DNA of 64,000 nt from Nipponacmea schrenckii (Eukaryota > Mollusca > Gastropoda > Lottiidae), in assembly GCA_030562195.1 (NCBI GenBank), contig JAUJPP010000005.1, forward strand, positions 18,401,106-18,465,105. The letters run 5' to 3'. Position 1 is the stretch's first letter. Every line of letters begins with the position of its first letter. The position numbers and the translations under genes are program-made. The notes beneath the pieces were generated by a model. The model did not search any database. It was not told where the DNA came from and was given only the letters and a program-made list of their open reading frames with translations. This document shows positions 43,247 to 54,717 of this stretch, in pieces.

Positions 43247-45911
43247 TTGAGAATAAATAGTTTTCATCAGTTTTTTTTTTATTCAAAAAGACTATCAATA
43301 CAGGTATTTCATTTCAGATATACAAGAAAAACAAAATCTAGTGCCGAGAGAATGACAGAATTCCGAGTTCGGATGACTGGAGAGAAACGGGGGGAAATGC
43401 AAATGAAGAACAGGGAGCAGCAAAAGAACTCTAGAGTAAAGTGGGGTAGAAGTCGAATTAACAAAGAAAGGATTGAAAGTAAAATAAGAATGAGAAAATC
43501 AAGACTCCTACGAAAAGAAAGAGTTTCTTCTCCTGGAATAACACAATCACCAGACAAAGCATTTGGGTCTGCTAAATCATTCGGGAAAGCAGTTCGGAGA
43601 GTTGGCAAATCCCTACCAAATAGCCCAAGAAAACAGCTGGCAGTGGTAAAAATAAATAGCCGTGAAGTTTAATCTGCCTACATAACCTTCTACACCACAG
43701 GTTTTATCTTCAGATGATAGAACAATTTTTGATTATTACAGTATAAATACAGTGGCAGTATTTCCAGACAAATGCCAGGTATGAAAGGTTATCCGACAGT
43801 AATGTGACGGTAATGAAGGCTTTTCGTATGTTCAAACAGGAGAATCCTTCTATAAAAGTACAAAAATCTAAATTTACCAATCTTGAACCTATGGAAGTAC
43901 GTCCAATATCAGAGAAGGATCACACAGTCTGTTGTTGTATTTACAATGAGAATTGTGATATGTTGATGGTATAGGCGGTATGGTAAAACGTGGAGAAGAA
44001 TTCTGCAAAACCAGGTATTAGTGAACTCTGCTGCTGAGGATCTGCCAATGTTGCCAAAGGATACTGTACGAATATAAATATTATATTTGTTGACAAAGAT
44101 GAAATTGCTGCTATGGCGAAGGAGATGGATGATTTCTGGATACGCAACTAACTTCAACCAATCCCAAACATACATAAATGTCATTATTTCAAGCGTATAC
44201 CAAGCACACAAATGATAGTCGGTGATTTAAGTCCATTCACAGATGGTACTGCAGTCAATCAGTCACTTGTCGCTATTTAGGCCACACCAAATTGATATTC
44301 TGATCGTCGGGATTTTCCGTACCAAATATATCAACTTGTATTTTTTTTTTTTTTTTTAGAAAACAAAAATTAAATCTGTACGTAGAAAGGTAGATCGAGA
44401 TTCTGCATCCCTGATTTAAAAAAAAAATTTCTCTCTATTTTGTAAAGTCATTAATGTGTGGAATTTTATGTATTTTCCTTATAATATTTGCCTATTTTCA
44501 TTTGCTTCCGAGATCATGTTTGTATTGTCAACGTCTTCCAGTTCCAGTAATTCAACTGTTTTTATTAGCCTCGATTATCGAGATCATAAATTATGTCAGG
44601 TTTAAAACCGTATTCCGTTGAGACCAATGACATGGTCGAGACTCGAGATCTTTTATGTAAGATCAGATTATATGGATAAATAACATAAATTTAACCCCTA
44701 TTTTAATCTTCACAAAAAATCTTACTAGAGTGTTGTGAAACTTTCAATCAAGTTTGTCTGAACTGAAGACAACAGACGACTGGAATTGCTTCGTAAATTA
44801 TTCCCTTTGCGATTTTAATGATAAATTTCTTAAATCAATGACTTTTTGTTAAAATCGTCAGATATTTTTCGTTACGTAGATAAATTCAAATGAAAATTAT
44901 CAAAGTATAATATAATGTTTCTGAATAGGCCTTCTTTTGTATGGTATCACCATATGGTACAACGAATCGATTACATCATCGGTAACTTAGCAACGTCTGC
45001 TTTCGGAAATTTTTTCTATGACTGTTCCATGTGCGAAATAGGCCACCACTATTATTTATTTCTACATATTCCACAATGAATAGGCAAAGCTACTTATTGT
45101 ATTCATACGATCAATTACAGATACAATACTGCCTTATACGGCTGTAGATTTCGCTTCAGAATGCACATTCATGGATGTGTACTTGAATGAACTTTCAATT
45201 ATTAGTGCGAATCGTCGTCCAGGGGCAGAAATGTGTATGACAATATAGACCATATCGTTATGAAAGATTCGGATAAGGCTGGCGGTGTGCATGTGGCTCC
45301 CAATTTAAAAGTTAGTATATGTGAAGAACTAAAGTTATATACATTGAATATTTTGTGACCAAAAAGCCTCCACAGCCCACCGAGGAAATTATTGATGGAT
45401 TTGACAGGAATATGTTTTGTAGAAAATTAAATTAATGAGTGTTACTCATTGTTTCAGGCTTGTTGCATTTCACAAATATTTTACCATGGCAGACATTAGT
45501 GCACAAATTGGATCGTATTTATTTTTTCCTCAAAAATCCCGAAGAACAGAAAATAAATTTGGTGTGGCCTTATGGGTCAAATTTAAATTCTGCTGATGTA
45601 CCAAAACCAAATTTAACCGGGCTGAATGTTGCCAGAGCGTCATTAAATATTTAACTTGAGACCTATTATACTGTTGACTATGTTGACAGATTTTGTCAGG
45701 GAACACAACAAGGATTCTGGAAAATGAAATTTTCCACAAATATCCGCAAGATGGTGTTCCACATTTTATTTGGTCAAAGACAGATGACAAAGAAGAATCT
45801 TCACACCTGGATCATATTTTGGTGTCCTGTTACAATGGTTGTATTGATTTCACATTGCCCGTACATGAATTGAAGAGAATTAATGAATGTTTTGTTGGAT
45901 TACCAAAATGA
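43247..45911 (+). pseudogene. Uncharacterised invertebrate repeat-family protein, decayed
   Basis: The first frame (to 43672) is strongly basic: KSSAERMTEFRVRMTGEKRG, many Arg/Lys/Glu, then GSAKSFGKAVRRVGKSLPNS with PRKQLAVVKI. Later broken pieces read MKAFRMFKQENPSIKVQKSK, EKDHTVCCCIYNENCDML, NEIAAMAKEMDDFWIRN-like text, and at the end YTVDYVDRFCQGTQQGFWKM, YPQDGVPHFIWSKTDD. I recall this order (basic 'SAER' start, 'SFGKA...LPxSPRKQ', 'FKxENPxIKIxxxKF', 'HDVCxCIYHEN', C-terminal 'FxWPxxDD') from multicopy proteins of molluscs and cnidarians, function unknown. The middle 44290-45430 has no legible frame. Start and end are approximate. Confidence 0.5.
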
Positions 45912-46344
45912 ATCTTAAAATTATTGTTATAATTAGGCTCATTCGACTAATTATGTTGTTTACTTTCATTGTACAAGCCTAAACTTGGTACATATTTTTT
46001 TTTTTTTTTTTTTTAATTTTCATTCCGTTAATGATATAATAAAGAATTATTAAAGAATGTGTGGTTTCATTGCAAGAAATATAATAATCAGAAAATAGAA
46101 TCAGACATGTTGCGTCAGTAACAATTTCATGTTGCGTTAGTTACAACATTGTTTGGTCTTAGATGAGATATGAAAGTAAAGCTTCATCTCCCCAGCGTTC
46201 ACAAATTGAAATGAATGGAGTTGTTACGAACTACTCCTCTGCACCTATTGGGCTAATGAAGATGGGCAAGGCCATGCCTTGTGCAATGAAGATTATTTTT
46301 CCAGGAAAGCGACATTAGCTACTTTTTGCAATTTACGAAAGTTC
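45912..46344. other. No gene recognised
   Basis: AT-rich with a T tract at about 45996-46014. Nothing coding. Confidence 0.3.
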
Positions 46345-46440
46345 ATCGCGACATTTGCCGGGATTGAACTCTGACCCTTCAGGTTAGCGAGCAAGGGGCC
46401 ATCCACAATGAACCACTGCGGCCTCGGCAGGGCATCTTAA
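46345..46440 (-). ncRNA. tRNA-derived SINE head (minus)
   Basis: On the minus strand GCCGAGGCCGCAGTGGTTCA (A-box like, TGGTT) is followed about 50 bases later by CAGAGTTCAATCCCGGCAAA (B-box GTTCAATCC). The spacing and both internal pol III promoter boxes fit a tRNA-derived SINE head. No intact cloverleaf can be drawn, so it is not a functional tRNA gene. Confidence 0.55.
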
Positions 46441-46605
46441 CATCAAATCAGCATGACAATCCTTCAATTAAAGGATCTACTAATCAGTCTCCAATCTCTT
46501 CTCTGCAAGTCGGAAGTCACAGCTTGCAGAAAGATACACAACTACCAACCCAGCAGTAAAATCAGGTTACATTCTTTCCAGGTCTTCTTGGATTGTCAAC
46601 ATCGA

Positions 46606-46874
46606 AAATAGAAGGCAGCAGACCGATAGAACATGCATTACCTCTCTGATAATCAGTAACGACACAGCTTCCAAAGCTGATTACATTTTCAGCATTAGAA
46701 TCTGTGCTAGACCAAGAAAGTCTAATCCCAATAACGAAAATAATGTTGCAACACCACTTTCTAAATGACATCGTATCATCTCATGTAATCAGCAACGGAG
46801 CTGTGTCGTTACTGATTATCAGAGGGGTAATGCATGTTCGCAGAAAAATCTACCGGTCTGCTGCCTTCTATTTT
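46606..46874. repeat. Hairpin with about 65-bp arms
   Basis: The arm AGAAGGCAGCAGACCGATAG ... CATGCATTACC ... GATAATCAGTAACGACACAG (46610-46673) is complementary to CTGTGTCGTTACTGATTATC ... GGTAATGCATG ... CCGGTCTGCTGCCTTCT (46802-46871). It lies between the two oppositely oriented SINE heads. Confidence 0.75.
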
Positions 46875-46877
46875 GTG

Positions 46878-46982
46878 GAGGGTCCGTTGGCCGAGTGGTC
46901 TAGAAGGTTGACAAGTATTGCTGGCGATTAGGTGCCTGACTCTGAGATCACTGGTTCGGAACCCATTCGGGTCTCAGCCAAT
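46878..46982 (+). ncRNA. tRNA-derived SINE head (plus), Leu/Ser-like
   Basis: GTCCGTTGGCCGAGTGGTCT begins with an A box (TGGCCGAGTGGTCTA) and is followed by GATCACTGGTTCGGAACCC (B box GGTTCGGAACC) and CATTCGGGTCTCAGCCA. The long variable region resembles type II tRNAs (Leu/Ser), as in V-SINE-like heads. The acceptor stem does not pair well, so it is a SINE relic. Confidence 0.65.
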
Positions 46983-47069
46983 TTTCAGCACTAGAATCTG
47001 TGCTATACCAAGAAAGTGATATCCCAATAACGAAAATAATGCATGCCACACTTGCTTTCCCTGCGAACA

Positions 47070-47910
47070 TACCAATACTTTGCTAACAGAAAATTCTTCC
47101 AAATCAGACAATTGCGCCATCATTTATTAACTTACTTTTGGTCTTGCTCATCGGTCCTTTCAGTAGTGTTCATGGATACCCATAGCCATCCTCTGGTCGA
47201 TCGAGGTCCTGATTTAACCAGTCCCGCACTGTCCTATCGTAATAAGCATTCACCTTCAAGGATCTTACTTGGTGGGGATATACAACCTAGCCCTGGACTA
47301 TCAACTCGAAATTAAACAATCACACATCTTAACGTCCGCCGTCTAACACATAAGCTTGACGAAATATCCCTTGAATTCGGGAATGCCGGTCTTATTACCC
47401 TGATTAAACCAACCATGATAACCCTTTCTTAAACTTGGACGACAAATGATCAGTCACCCTCTTCACTCTCACTTGAAAACTTGCACACACCATTCTTATG
47501 TAAGCGGGACCCAGACAAAACTGGTGATGGTGTTGCAATCTTTGTCAAAACGCAATCTTCGAAAGGCAACGACCTGGTCTATCAGTTGCAGGCCTGGGGG
47601 CAATATGGGTTGAAATAATCATCAATAAACACATTTTCTTGATTGGCTCCTTCTACAGGTCACCGAATACACCAGTTGCTTACTTGGATGTAGTTTGTGA
47701 GAGTATTTTACAAGCTATGTCCGAATGCAAACCAGTTATCATTAATGGAGACCTAAATATTAACATTCTCTCCATTAAATCTGGACATCTTTATGACAAT
47801 CTCCGACACTTTGATCTCACCCAGTGCATTAAAAGTCCAAACAGGATAACTGAAATGTCATCTTTTAATGGCCGCCATTTTGAATTTTGGTTACAATTTT
47901 TCAGGACCTA
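47070..47910 (+). pseudogene. CR1/Jockey-like LINE endonuclease with a 2A-like N-terminal motif
   Basis: The plus frame reads SPSRILLGGDIQPSPGLS just before THLNVRRLTHKLDEISLEFG (first Asn box), then LSETWT-like text (with a shift), GDGVAIFVKTQS, IFLIGSFYRSPNTPVAYLDV, KPVIINGDLNINILSIKSG (GDxN box) and LRHFDLTQCIKSPNRIT. That is a near-complete endonuclease up to before the SDH box, in three frames. The LLGGDIQPSPG segment holds the place of the LLSGDVExNPGP motif found in such elements. Confidence 0.75.
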
Positions 47911-49424
47911 ATTCAGGTCTGTTGATAGACATAGATAGGGTGAAATTTAGAACATGGATACATTTGATCAGTGGCCACATTTCTATGAATAGCGATTTTT
48001 GAATTTCGATTTTATTTTCCGAAATATTCGAATTTGGAATTTTTTCAAATTAGGTCACTTTGACGCCTACTGAAGGGTTGACCCACTTAATCTATGACCT
48101 AGGTCAAATATTGTTCATTATATTGTCTACATGAAGGTATTTTTTAATTTGTCCTACTTGGAATTCACAGAGATATTTGTACTTAAACATAGCAAAAATT
48201 GATAATGTTCATATTTGTCGTCATCTTGAACAGCTACGGAAGGTGTGACCTAATTAGTTTATCACTTTGAAAACTAGGTGATATGGAATTCAATCTATTG
48301 CCTAGATGTTGGCAATTGCAAATTTGAGCTGCATAATAGTCTAAGGTTGTCGAAATACGTTCATAATTGTCAGCAATTCTAGTTTGAATTCTTTCGATAG
48401 CGAAATTTTCACGTGAACTAACGTTTTCAATGTCGAAATATTTTTACCATTCAATGAAATATCATTCTTTGCTTGTATTATATTTACGGTAACATATGTT
48501 AATCCAAATTTTTATGCTTTTATAACAACATCTGTACACTATAATATCTCTGTTAATTTTTCTTTTATGATTTTATAACAAAATTAGGTACATTATAATT
48601 TCGCTTTCTGATAAACTTAAAGTATATAAAAAGCAACGGTTACATTGATGGCTTACTTACACCCTTTGTAGTCCGATGGGTGTACTTTGTCACAAATTTA
48701 TTCTTATGAAGAGTTTAATTCACACTCTTTACTGACTGGTTGGCGGATTGTACTTGGATTATATGGTGGAATATGATGGCTGATTCTAGTAAATTTAATA
48801 CTAATTTCTAATACTTAATTTTAGCCACATTAGAACACGAAAGCTTGAAAATAACTAAGTATGCATTCAAACGTTAAAAGCGTTTTTTGAGGAGACTACA
48901 GAGAATATTGTTACAAACATAGTCCTGCTGTGCGACAATTTATACACAGGTGCTTTTTATGTGCTATAGATGAATTTATTGATCTCTACAGAAAACAGTT
49001 TAACGTATTTGTACGTGCGCATACTTTATTCAGGAGGATCAAAACCAACATCGCAAGTTATAAGAAACCATCCGGTATCAAAACGATTCTTTAATTTGCA
49101 TATGGAAGATACAAATGAGAACAAAAGAATGAAACAAACATATTTTGCAAGGATAACAACTTAGGTTCACAAGGATAACAACTTAGGTTCACAATGATAA
49201 CAACTTAGGTTCACGTTTAAGGATCATTCCACTTAATCCTTCCTATCTGATTTTTTTTGTAACCATTTACAGCTGGATCGACTGGAATTATGAGTAAAAA
49301 TGACGTTTTCAAGCAAATGATTTCAACTAAATACCAACTCTCAAACCAAATACTGTAGGACCCCACAAAATAGTTGTAATATTGTAAAATGTTGAAACGT
49401 TAAAAGAATGTTTTATGATTTCAG
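47911..49424. other. Upstream region of the galactosyltransferase gene
   Basis: No coding motif. A 22-base unit (AAGGATAACAACTTAGGTTCAC) is repeated three times at about 49149-49215. Promoter and first untranslated exon of the galactosyltransferase gene are expected here but cannot be recognised. Confidence 0.4.
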
Positions 49425-52400
49425 GAGTTTATAGGGATATTTGAAGCAATCGTCTTTAATCCCAATATGAGACTGAAGGTAAGAACAAGTAAATAATTTT
49501 AACTTTCAAGTTAAGCTAACAGCTATTGCGCTGTATTTGGTTTGAAATTCTTATAATCATAATTTTGGTCATTTTTAGTGTACAAGTGTCTAATCTTCTT
49601 CCAAAGATACATTCCGACTGATACGATCCAGCGGTGAAGTGCCAAAGATTAAAATGCGCGTTCTGGGTTCTACAAAGTCCACGGTCTTCATTACGTTCTA
49701 GAAAGACTAAAATTTAAAAAAAAGATAGAAGATATATGTAAAAATACTTAATTTTATTCCTCTTTCAATTAACTAGAAATATTCATTCAATGATATTATT
49801 CTTTTTGTAATTAGTATTTCTGGAAAGACCAACAGATTGCTTAAAAAAAGCATGCAAATGAATTTTGAATTCGATTTTCTTTTTTTTCCGGTTTATAATT
49901 TTTTTTGAAATTGTTGTATTTTGTCTCATTTTGACCTAAACAAAATTTAATTCCAACTGTTATATCTATATTTAGTTATGTTCACTCTTTTAGTGCGATG
50001 TTTACTTCCGATTTTACAGCCATTTGAAAATCACGACTTGTCTCTTTAAAGACCTAATTTACATATGCCAAAATTTCTCCTGGTATTTAATCAAAACTTC
50101 CCTTTGGAATTTTGTTATTTCTTGTATAGTAACTGAGCGTTACTAGAAATGGGTTCACGATGGATAATCCGATTGGTTTTCGGGGAAACGAGGGATTGAA
50201 CAAATATTTTATTGAGAAATTGTGATAAAGGGTCTGGATACGATGGATGGTTTTCTTCTGTTCCGATCTGAAAATAGAAATAATTATAACTGGACGAGAA
50301 GTAAAGTACCTATTACTAAGCATATGCAGATTTGTTTTAGTTTGCCATGAACAAGATTGTCATTTAAGTTCTGATTTTGGAATATGTCACTATCATTTTC
50401 TGGTTATTAACATGGGAGAATTTCTCTTGAAGACTCTAAACATGATTTAGATGTAATTGACTGTGAGCGACATCAGAGAATTTTCAAAAGTACGAATTCT
50501 ACTTATAATTTTTTTTAAAACTAGTATAGATTGATACAGTATAACCCACAAAATAGTTCTTTCTAATAAGTCAGTTTTGAATTTTAGATATAGTTAATGA
50601 ATGTTAAAATTCGTATCTTAAAGAAGGTTTTCACTTTCGTTTCGAAACTTGAGCCGAAAAAATCCTTTTATGATCTGAATTATCGGCGTTAGAAAGTAAA
50701 AATGACGAGTCGTTTTTTTCCATATATGTAAAGGACTATACAATGGAAATAAAGTGAAATTTCCAGTTTAAAGTATATTAAAAGGGTTGTGATTTTTGCT
50801 CACTACAAGTTCTTAACACTATTTACATATATTCAAGAACCCAACTATTAATGTAAATTTTGTATTACAGATAGTGAAATGTGTTTGGCCTATGATTGGT
50901 CTGGTAGTAATCCTAATGAATATGTCTGTGTTCGTTAGAATATATAAAATGGGGTCGCTTGCAATATACAGGCATATTCCATTCTATACTAGTAACAACG
51001 CATTCTTTGAAACTCCCAACAATAGATCAGAATATCACCAAAGTATAACAAGGACGTTCGATAAACAAAAGACGCTTTTAAACGCAAGTCAAAATTGCCC
51101 ACTAGTACCTACTGATTTAGGCAAGTCTTTTTTGTAAAATCTAACCTATTTTAAGGCTTGCGCCTTTACCTGCATTCGTCAACCTGTTTGTCACATAAGG
51201 CTGCTTATCGGAACCAGTGATTTTAATCCTCCCGACTGCCTCCCTAAATTGACTTACTAACGGGCCCCCACTCATTTGTCTTCATCATGTTTTTCATTGC
51301 AGTTGGTGATATAGAATTTCACCCCTTCAAAGGAAATATGGATGCCTTAGAGCAAAAACTATATACATCTGATATCAAACCTGGAGGTCGGTTTAAACCA
51401 ACGGACTGTAACGCAACACAAAAGTTGGCCATAATCATTCCTTACAGAGACAGGCACCATCATTTACTGTATTTTTTAAACCACTTTATACCAGTTTTAA
51501 AAAGGCAAAAATTAGAATTTACAATTTACGTCATAGAACAGGTAATTTGGATTGATGTTCTTGTGAATTATATCCATGGTTATTTTCATTATTAAATAAA
51601 TAAAAATTTTGAATGGCATGTTACAGGTTCTCGAAAATATTATGGGTTATACACACAATAATATAAAGTATACAAGATTTTATAGGTTATAAAGTATACA
51701 AGATACTATAGGTTATAAAGTATACATGATACTATGGGTTATAAAGTAAAAACATGTATACAAAATTTCATATATACAAGATTATCAAGTAAATATACAA
51801 AATCATCTTTGTGATCAAGTTATTATACAAAATATTAAAAAACTGGTTGTCGGTATCGATATAAAATATGTAATGATTAAGTCATAATTATAAGATATTA
51901 CATGATATGAATTTTAATGAATAGCTGATGTTTAACTCCATCCTCTCTCCTACTCTTTTAGTATTTTAAATGTAATTTTGTTATTTACAGGGCGGCAAAG
52001 ATATGTATAATAAAGGAGTACTGCTTAATATTGGATTTAAAGAAGCATTGAAAATAGATAATTATGATTGTTTTATATTGCACGATGTGGATACGTATGC
52101 ATTGAATGACAAAAATATATATCGATGTGGTGATAAACCTTTACATTTAGCGGTTGCAGTTGAAAAATATGGCTTCAGGTATGTGTCCGATATTTGTCTT
52201 GTTAAGAATACGAATTTCTAATATGTATGTTAATTTTATTCCCACCCCACAAAACTGCCACAACCCTTTCCCCTGTTTATTGACGGCTTGGTTTAACAAC
52301 AAGTTGTCAAATTAATTAAGTCATAAGATTGCAGATTGATCTGCTTTTTATACTCCCACATGAATTGACAAGACGGCGGTCAAGTTCGAATTTGACAATT

Positions 52401-54237
52401 TAGATGAAGAATACTATCTGTGCGTATGTTAAATTGGCCGGCAAGCTATCTTAATATTTTCTCAAAATAACTGTTAATTGTTTTATTATTTAAGGCTACC
52501 ATATCCTACTTATTATGGTGCTATCACTGCTCTCCAGCGAAAGCACTTTGAAATGATTAATGGCTTTTCTAATGCTTACTTCGGATGGGGAGGGGAGGAC
52601 GACGATGAAGGGGTCAGGTATTTGGAAACGTTATTTTTGCTGTTCGAGAGAAAAGGATGACAAAGTTACGAAGCACATAATATAGCTAATATATTTTGAG
52701 ATTTTTGTTTTGAATAAACACAGTGTTACTGATTAAGTTTTCAAACCACCATAATATTTACAAATTATACAAAATTCTATTTAAAATTATTTAAATTTGT
52801 TGGATTTTGGATTCAATATATAAATGGTTTATACACCAGATCCGTCCCAGCACGATACGACACAATACAAAAACGAGATAGAAACCAATATAGATAGCAC
52901 AAACAATATATACTAACTATGGTTCGAAACAACACTGCACATCATCCTTCGACATTTCTGTTTTCTATCGTGTCATTCATATCTGTCACAAATATTAAAA
53001 ATAATGTACATTATCACTTTCGACGTGAGGTTACTGCGGCAAATATCCTACTGTCGTGCCATTTTGACAGTCAATGGATGTGTATTGAGAAGGCGTGTCG
53101 CACCGTGTCGTAATGTGCCATGTTGGATCTGATGTATAGATGCCTATATTATCACTTTTGTTAATAGGTTAAATAAAAAAGGTATCCCTTTTATGCGAAA
53201 ATCGCCCAGGATATCAAGATATGCTTCAGCTCAACATCAACGCGATTCAACCAACCCTCTTGGCAAACAAAGGTTAGTATTTTTATGTAATGATTTATAT
53301 TTTATATGAAATGACATGTACCTAGAAATTGTAAAATGCGATCAAACTTTTATTTTTCATTTTTTTTTTTTTCGGAGGGTTTGAGTCCGACAATAAACTG
53401 GTCTCGTGTGCTACAAGCTGTTAGCGAAAGATATCCCTCGGAGTCGAAAAAGAGTCTGCTAATGCCACTGTCCTGTCAAAGTTTCCTTAATTACCCTCTA
53501 CATGGTGTAGACCGTCTTCATTAGAACAGAAAGTGCAAAACAAACAAAAATTATATGCTGGATTTTGCGATTGTAAGGATAATGGTTGCATTTCGTGATA
53601 CAAGAAAGGTGACTATTGCAGACAAGGTATTAGATGATAATAGCTTGACATTATTAAAGAAGATTGATCATATATGACATCTTGTACAATTGATGCTTTG
53701 GACCAATATCAGTTGTCTATTTCATTTTCTCCATAGATTTATAAACTTGTATTCGGCTGCAGAAAGAATGGCATATGATGGGTTAAATAGTTTAATCTAT
53801 AATGTTACAAGTATTGAATTTAAGAAATTATACACCCACATTACTATCACCGTAGACAAAGCTTTATTATTAAACGTAAGTTATTTATTGTAATATTCGT
53901 TGATTCATCGTATCGTTCTTGTTTTGATAATTTATCCAAAGGTCATTTTGTTGGTCCCAGCCTCTATTTAGACAATTGTCGACTGGTGTTGGGTCTTTTC
54001 GTTGCGGTTCAGGGCACAGAGACTTTGCATAAAATTATAAAGAAATCAAGTCGTCAGTTTTATTATTCTGATTCATTATAAATGATTTTTGTGCATGATG
54101 AATAGATGGAGCTAGGATTAGTAACCTGTGCAAAAGACTTCAGTCATTCCTATCTCTTACAAAGTAAGCCATGCAACAAGGTAGGTAGATGCCAAGATAC
54201 ATGTTTACTTCCAGTGGATGCTGATATCGCAAACTAG
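49425..54237 (+). CDS. Beta-1,4-galactosyltransferase family enzyme, 7 exons plus a tentative 8th
   Basis: A Golgi type II membrane enzyme (GT7 family) that transfers Gal or GalNAc from UDP-sugar in beta-1,4 linkage to GlcNAc. Exons: 49425-49478 (ATG at 49467, MRLK), 50871-51120, 51303-51541, 51991-52178, 52495-52617, 53168-53272, 53737-53875, and possibly 54106-54237. Phases agree at every junction; all sites are GT-AG except intron 2 (GC-AG). The product is 352 residues to exon 7, 395 with exon 8, normal for the family. Residues about 9-30 are the signal anchor (WPMIGLVVILMNMSVFV). Family motifs: LAIIIPYRDRHHHLLYFL, FILHDVDTYALND (DVD, Mn binding), LPYPTYYGAITAL, GFSNAYFGWGGEDDDEG, RYASAQH, AYDGLNSL. 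Sequons NRS, NAS, NAT and NVT are present. The first exon is open upstream of the ATG, so a longer N-terminus is possible. Confidence 0.92.
51121..51302 (+). other. GC-AG intron in the galactosyltransferase gene
   Basis: The exon ends TTAG and the intron starts GCAAGT, the exact consensus of GC-AG donors, with acceptor TTTTTCATTGCAG. It joins GAT TTA G to TT GGT GAT, giving PTDLVGDIEF, which matches the CPxxPxxLVGxI/L segment of the family. GT donors nearby give the wrong phase and run into stops. Confidence 0.85.
52350..52476 (+). mobile_element. Short pearl-like remnant in intron 4
   Basis: CTTTTTATACTCCCACATGA resembles the element head, and GTGCGTATGTTAAATTGGCC with GGCAAGCTATCTTA matches the tail seen at 40240-40277. 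Core repeats are missing. It lies wholly inside the intron and ends before the acceptor at 52494. Confidence 0.55.
54106..54237 (+). CDS. Tentative last exon: cysteine-containing tail of the galactosyltransferase
   Basis: After the perfect donor AAC|GTAAGT at 53876, an in-phase open segment follows an AATAG acceptor: MELGLVTCAKDFSHSYLLQS with KPCNKVGRCQDTCLLPVDAD and a stop at 54235. Four cysteines in 43 residues look like a folded, disulfide-bonded tail, beyond the point where vertebrate enzymes end. A second good donor (AAG|GTAGGT) at about 54180 leaves room for a different end, for example an exon at 54431 reading NIKNKRIVT and a stop inside the R repeat. The acceptor is weak in pyrimidines. 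Confidence 0.45.
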   Translation: MELGLVTCAKDFSHSYLLQSKPCNKVGRCQDTCLLPVDADIAN

Positions 54238-54291
54238 GTAGTTGGTGGCCCGTGCAAGAACTCAATACAACTTCTTATACCACGGCTAAGC

Positions 54292-54486
54292 ACCTCACAA
54301 TATGGTATTCAGAAGTGAAGTTGACAATCTTCAATCCACTGTTTTGTCTGTATGAAAAAGTGGCACAAGTAGCACCCACCCAGTATTTTTATTTTTTCCT
54401 CAGATTTATGTTGGAAATTTCTTTTTCAGAATATAAAGAACAAACGGATAGTAACGTAAAAACGAAAACGGTGATAAAGAAAATTG

Positions 54487-54490
<4 letters not shown>
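54292..54490 (+). repeat. R repeat, copy 1 (interrupted by the LINE at its right end)
   Basis: 199 bases (ACCTCACAATATGG ... GATAAAGAAAATTGAATT) that recur at 58952-59150 with only two visible substitutions (GTAGC/GCAGC and TTATG/TTACG). Copy 1 ends at the LINE poly(T) and its continuation (ACAGACACGGCATG) appears only beyond the LINE at 58508. Confidence 0.9.
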
Positions 54491-54522
<32 letters not shown>

Positions 54523-54717
54523 ATTTATTCAATAGAATATCACTCTACAATATTATTAATACATGACAAGTAAAACATAAAAATACTGCATGCACATCTA
54601 TCACAAATAATTAAGAGAAGTCAATTTCAATCTCATTATCACAGTTAATAGAAATAAAAGTGTTAAAATTTAAAAGAGATAAAAATGTACCTGACCCATA
54701 TCTGGATTTTAAGCAAT

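Noticed and set aside
46878..46982. Functional tRNA-Leu/Ser gene
   Set aside because: A and B boxes are present but the acceptor stem does not pair and no clear anticodon loop can be drawn; a SINE head is more likely.
50087..50450. Short frames in intron 1 of the galactosyltransferase gene as extra exons
   Set aside because: The exon 1 to exon 2 join is already in phase and gives a normal signal anchor; these frames add no family sequence.
54252..54566. 104-codon frame in R copy 1 and 68-codon frame in R copy 2 as a gene pair
   Set aside because: The frame runs into the LINE poly(T) in copy 1 and differs after it; no family motif. Kept only as a repeat.
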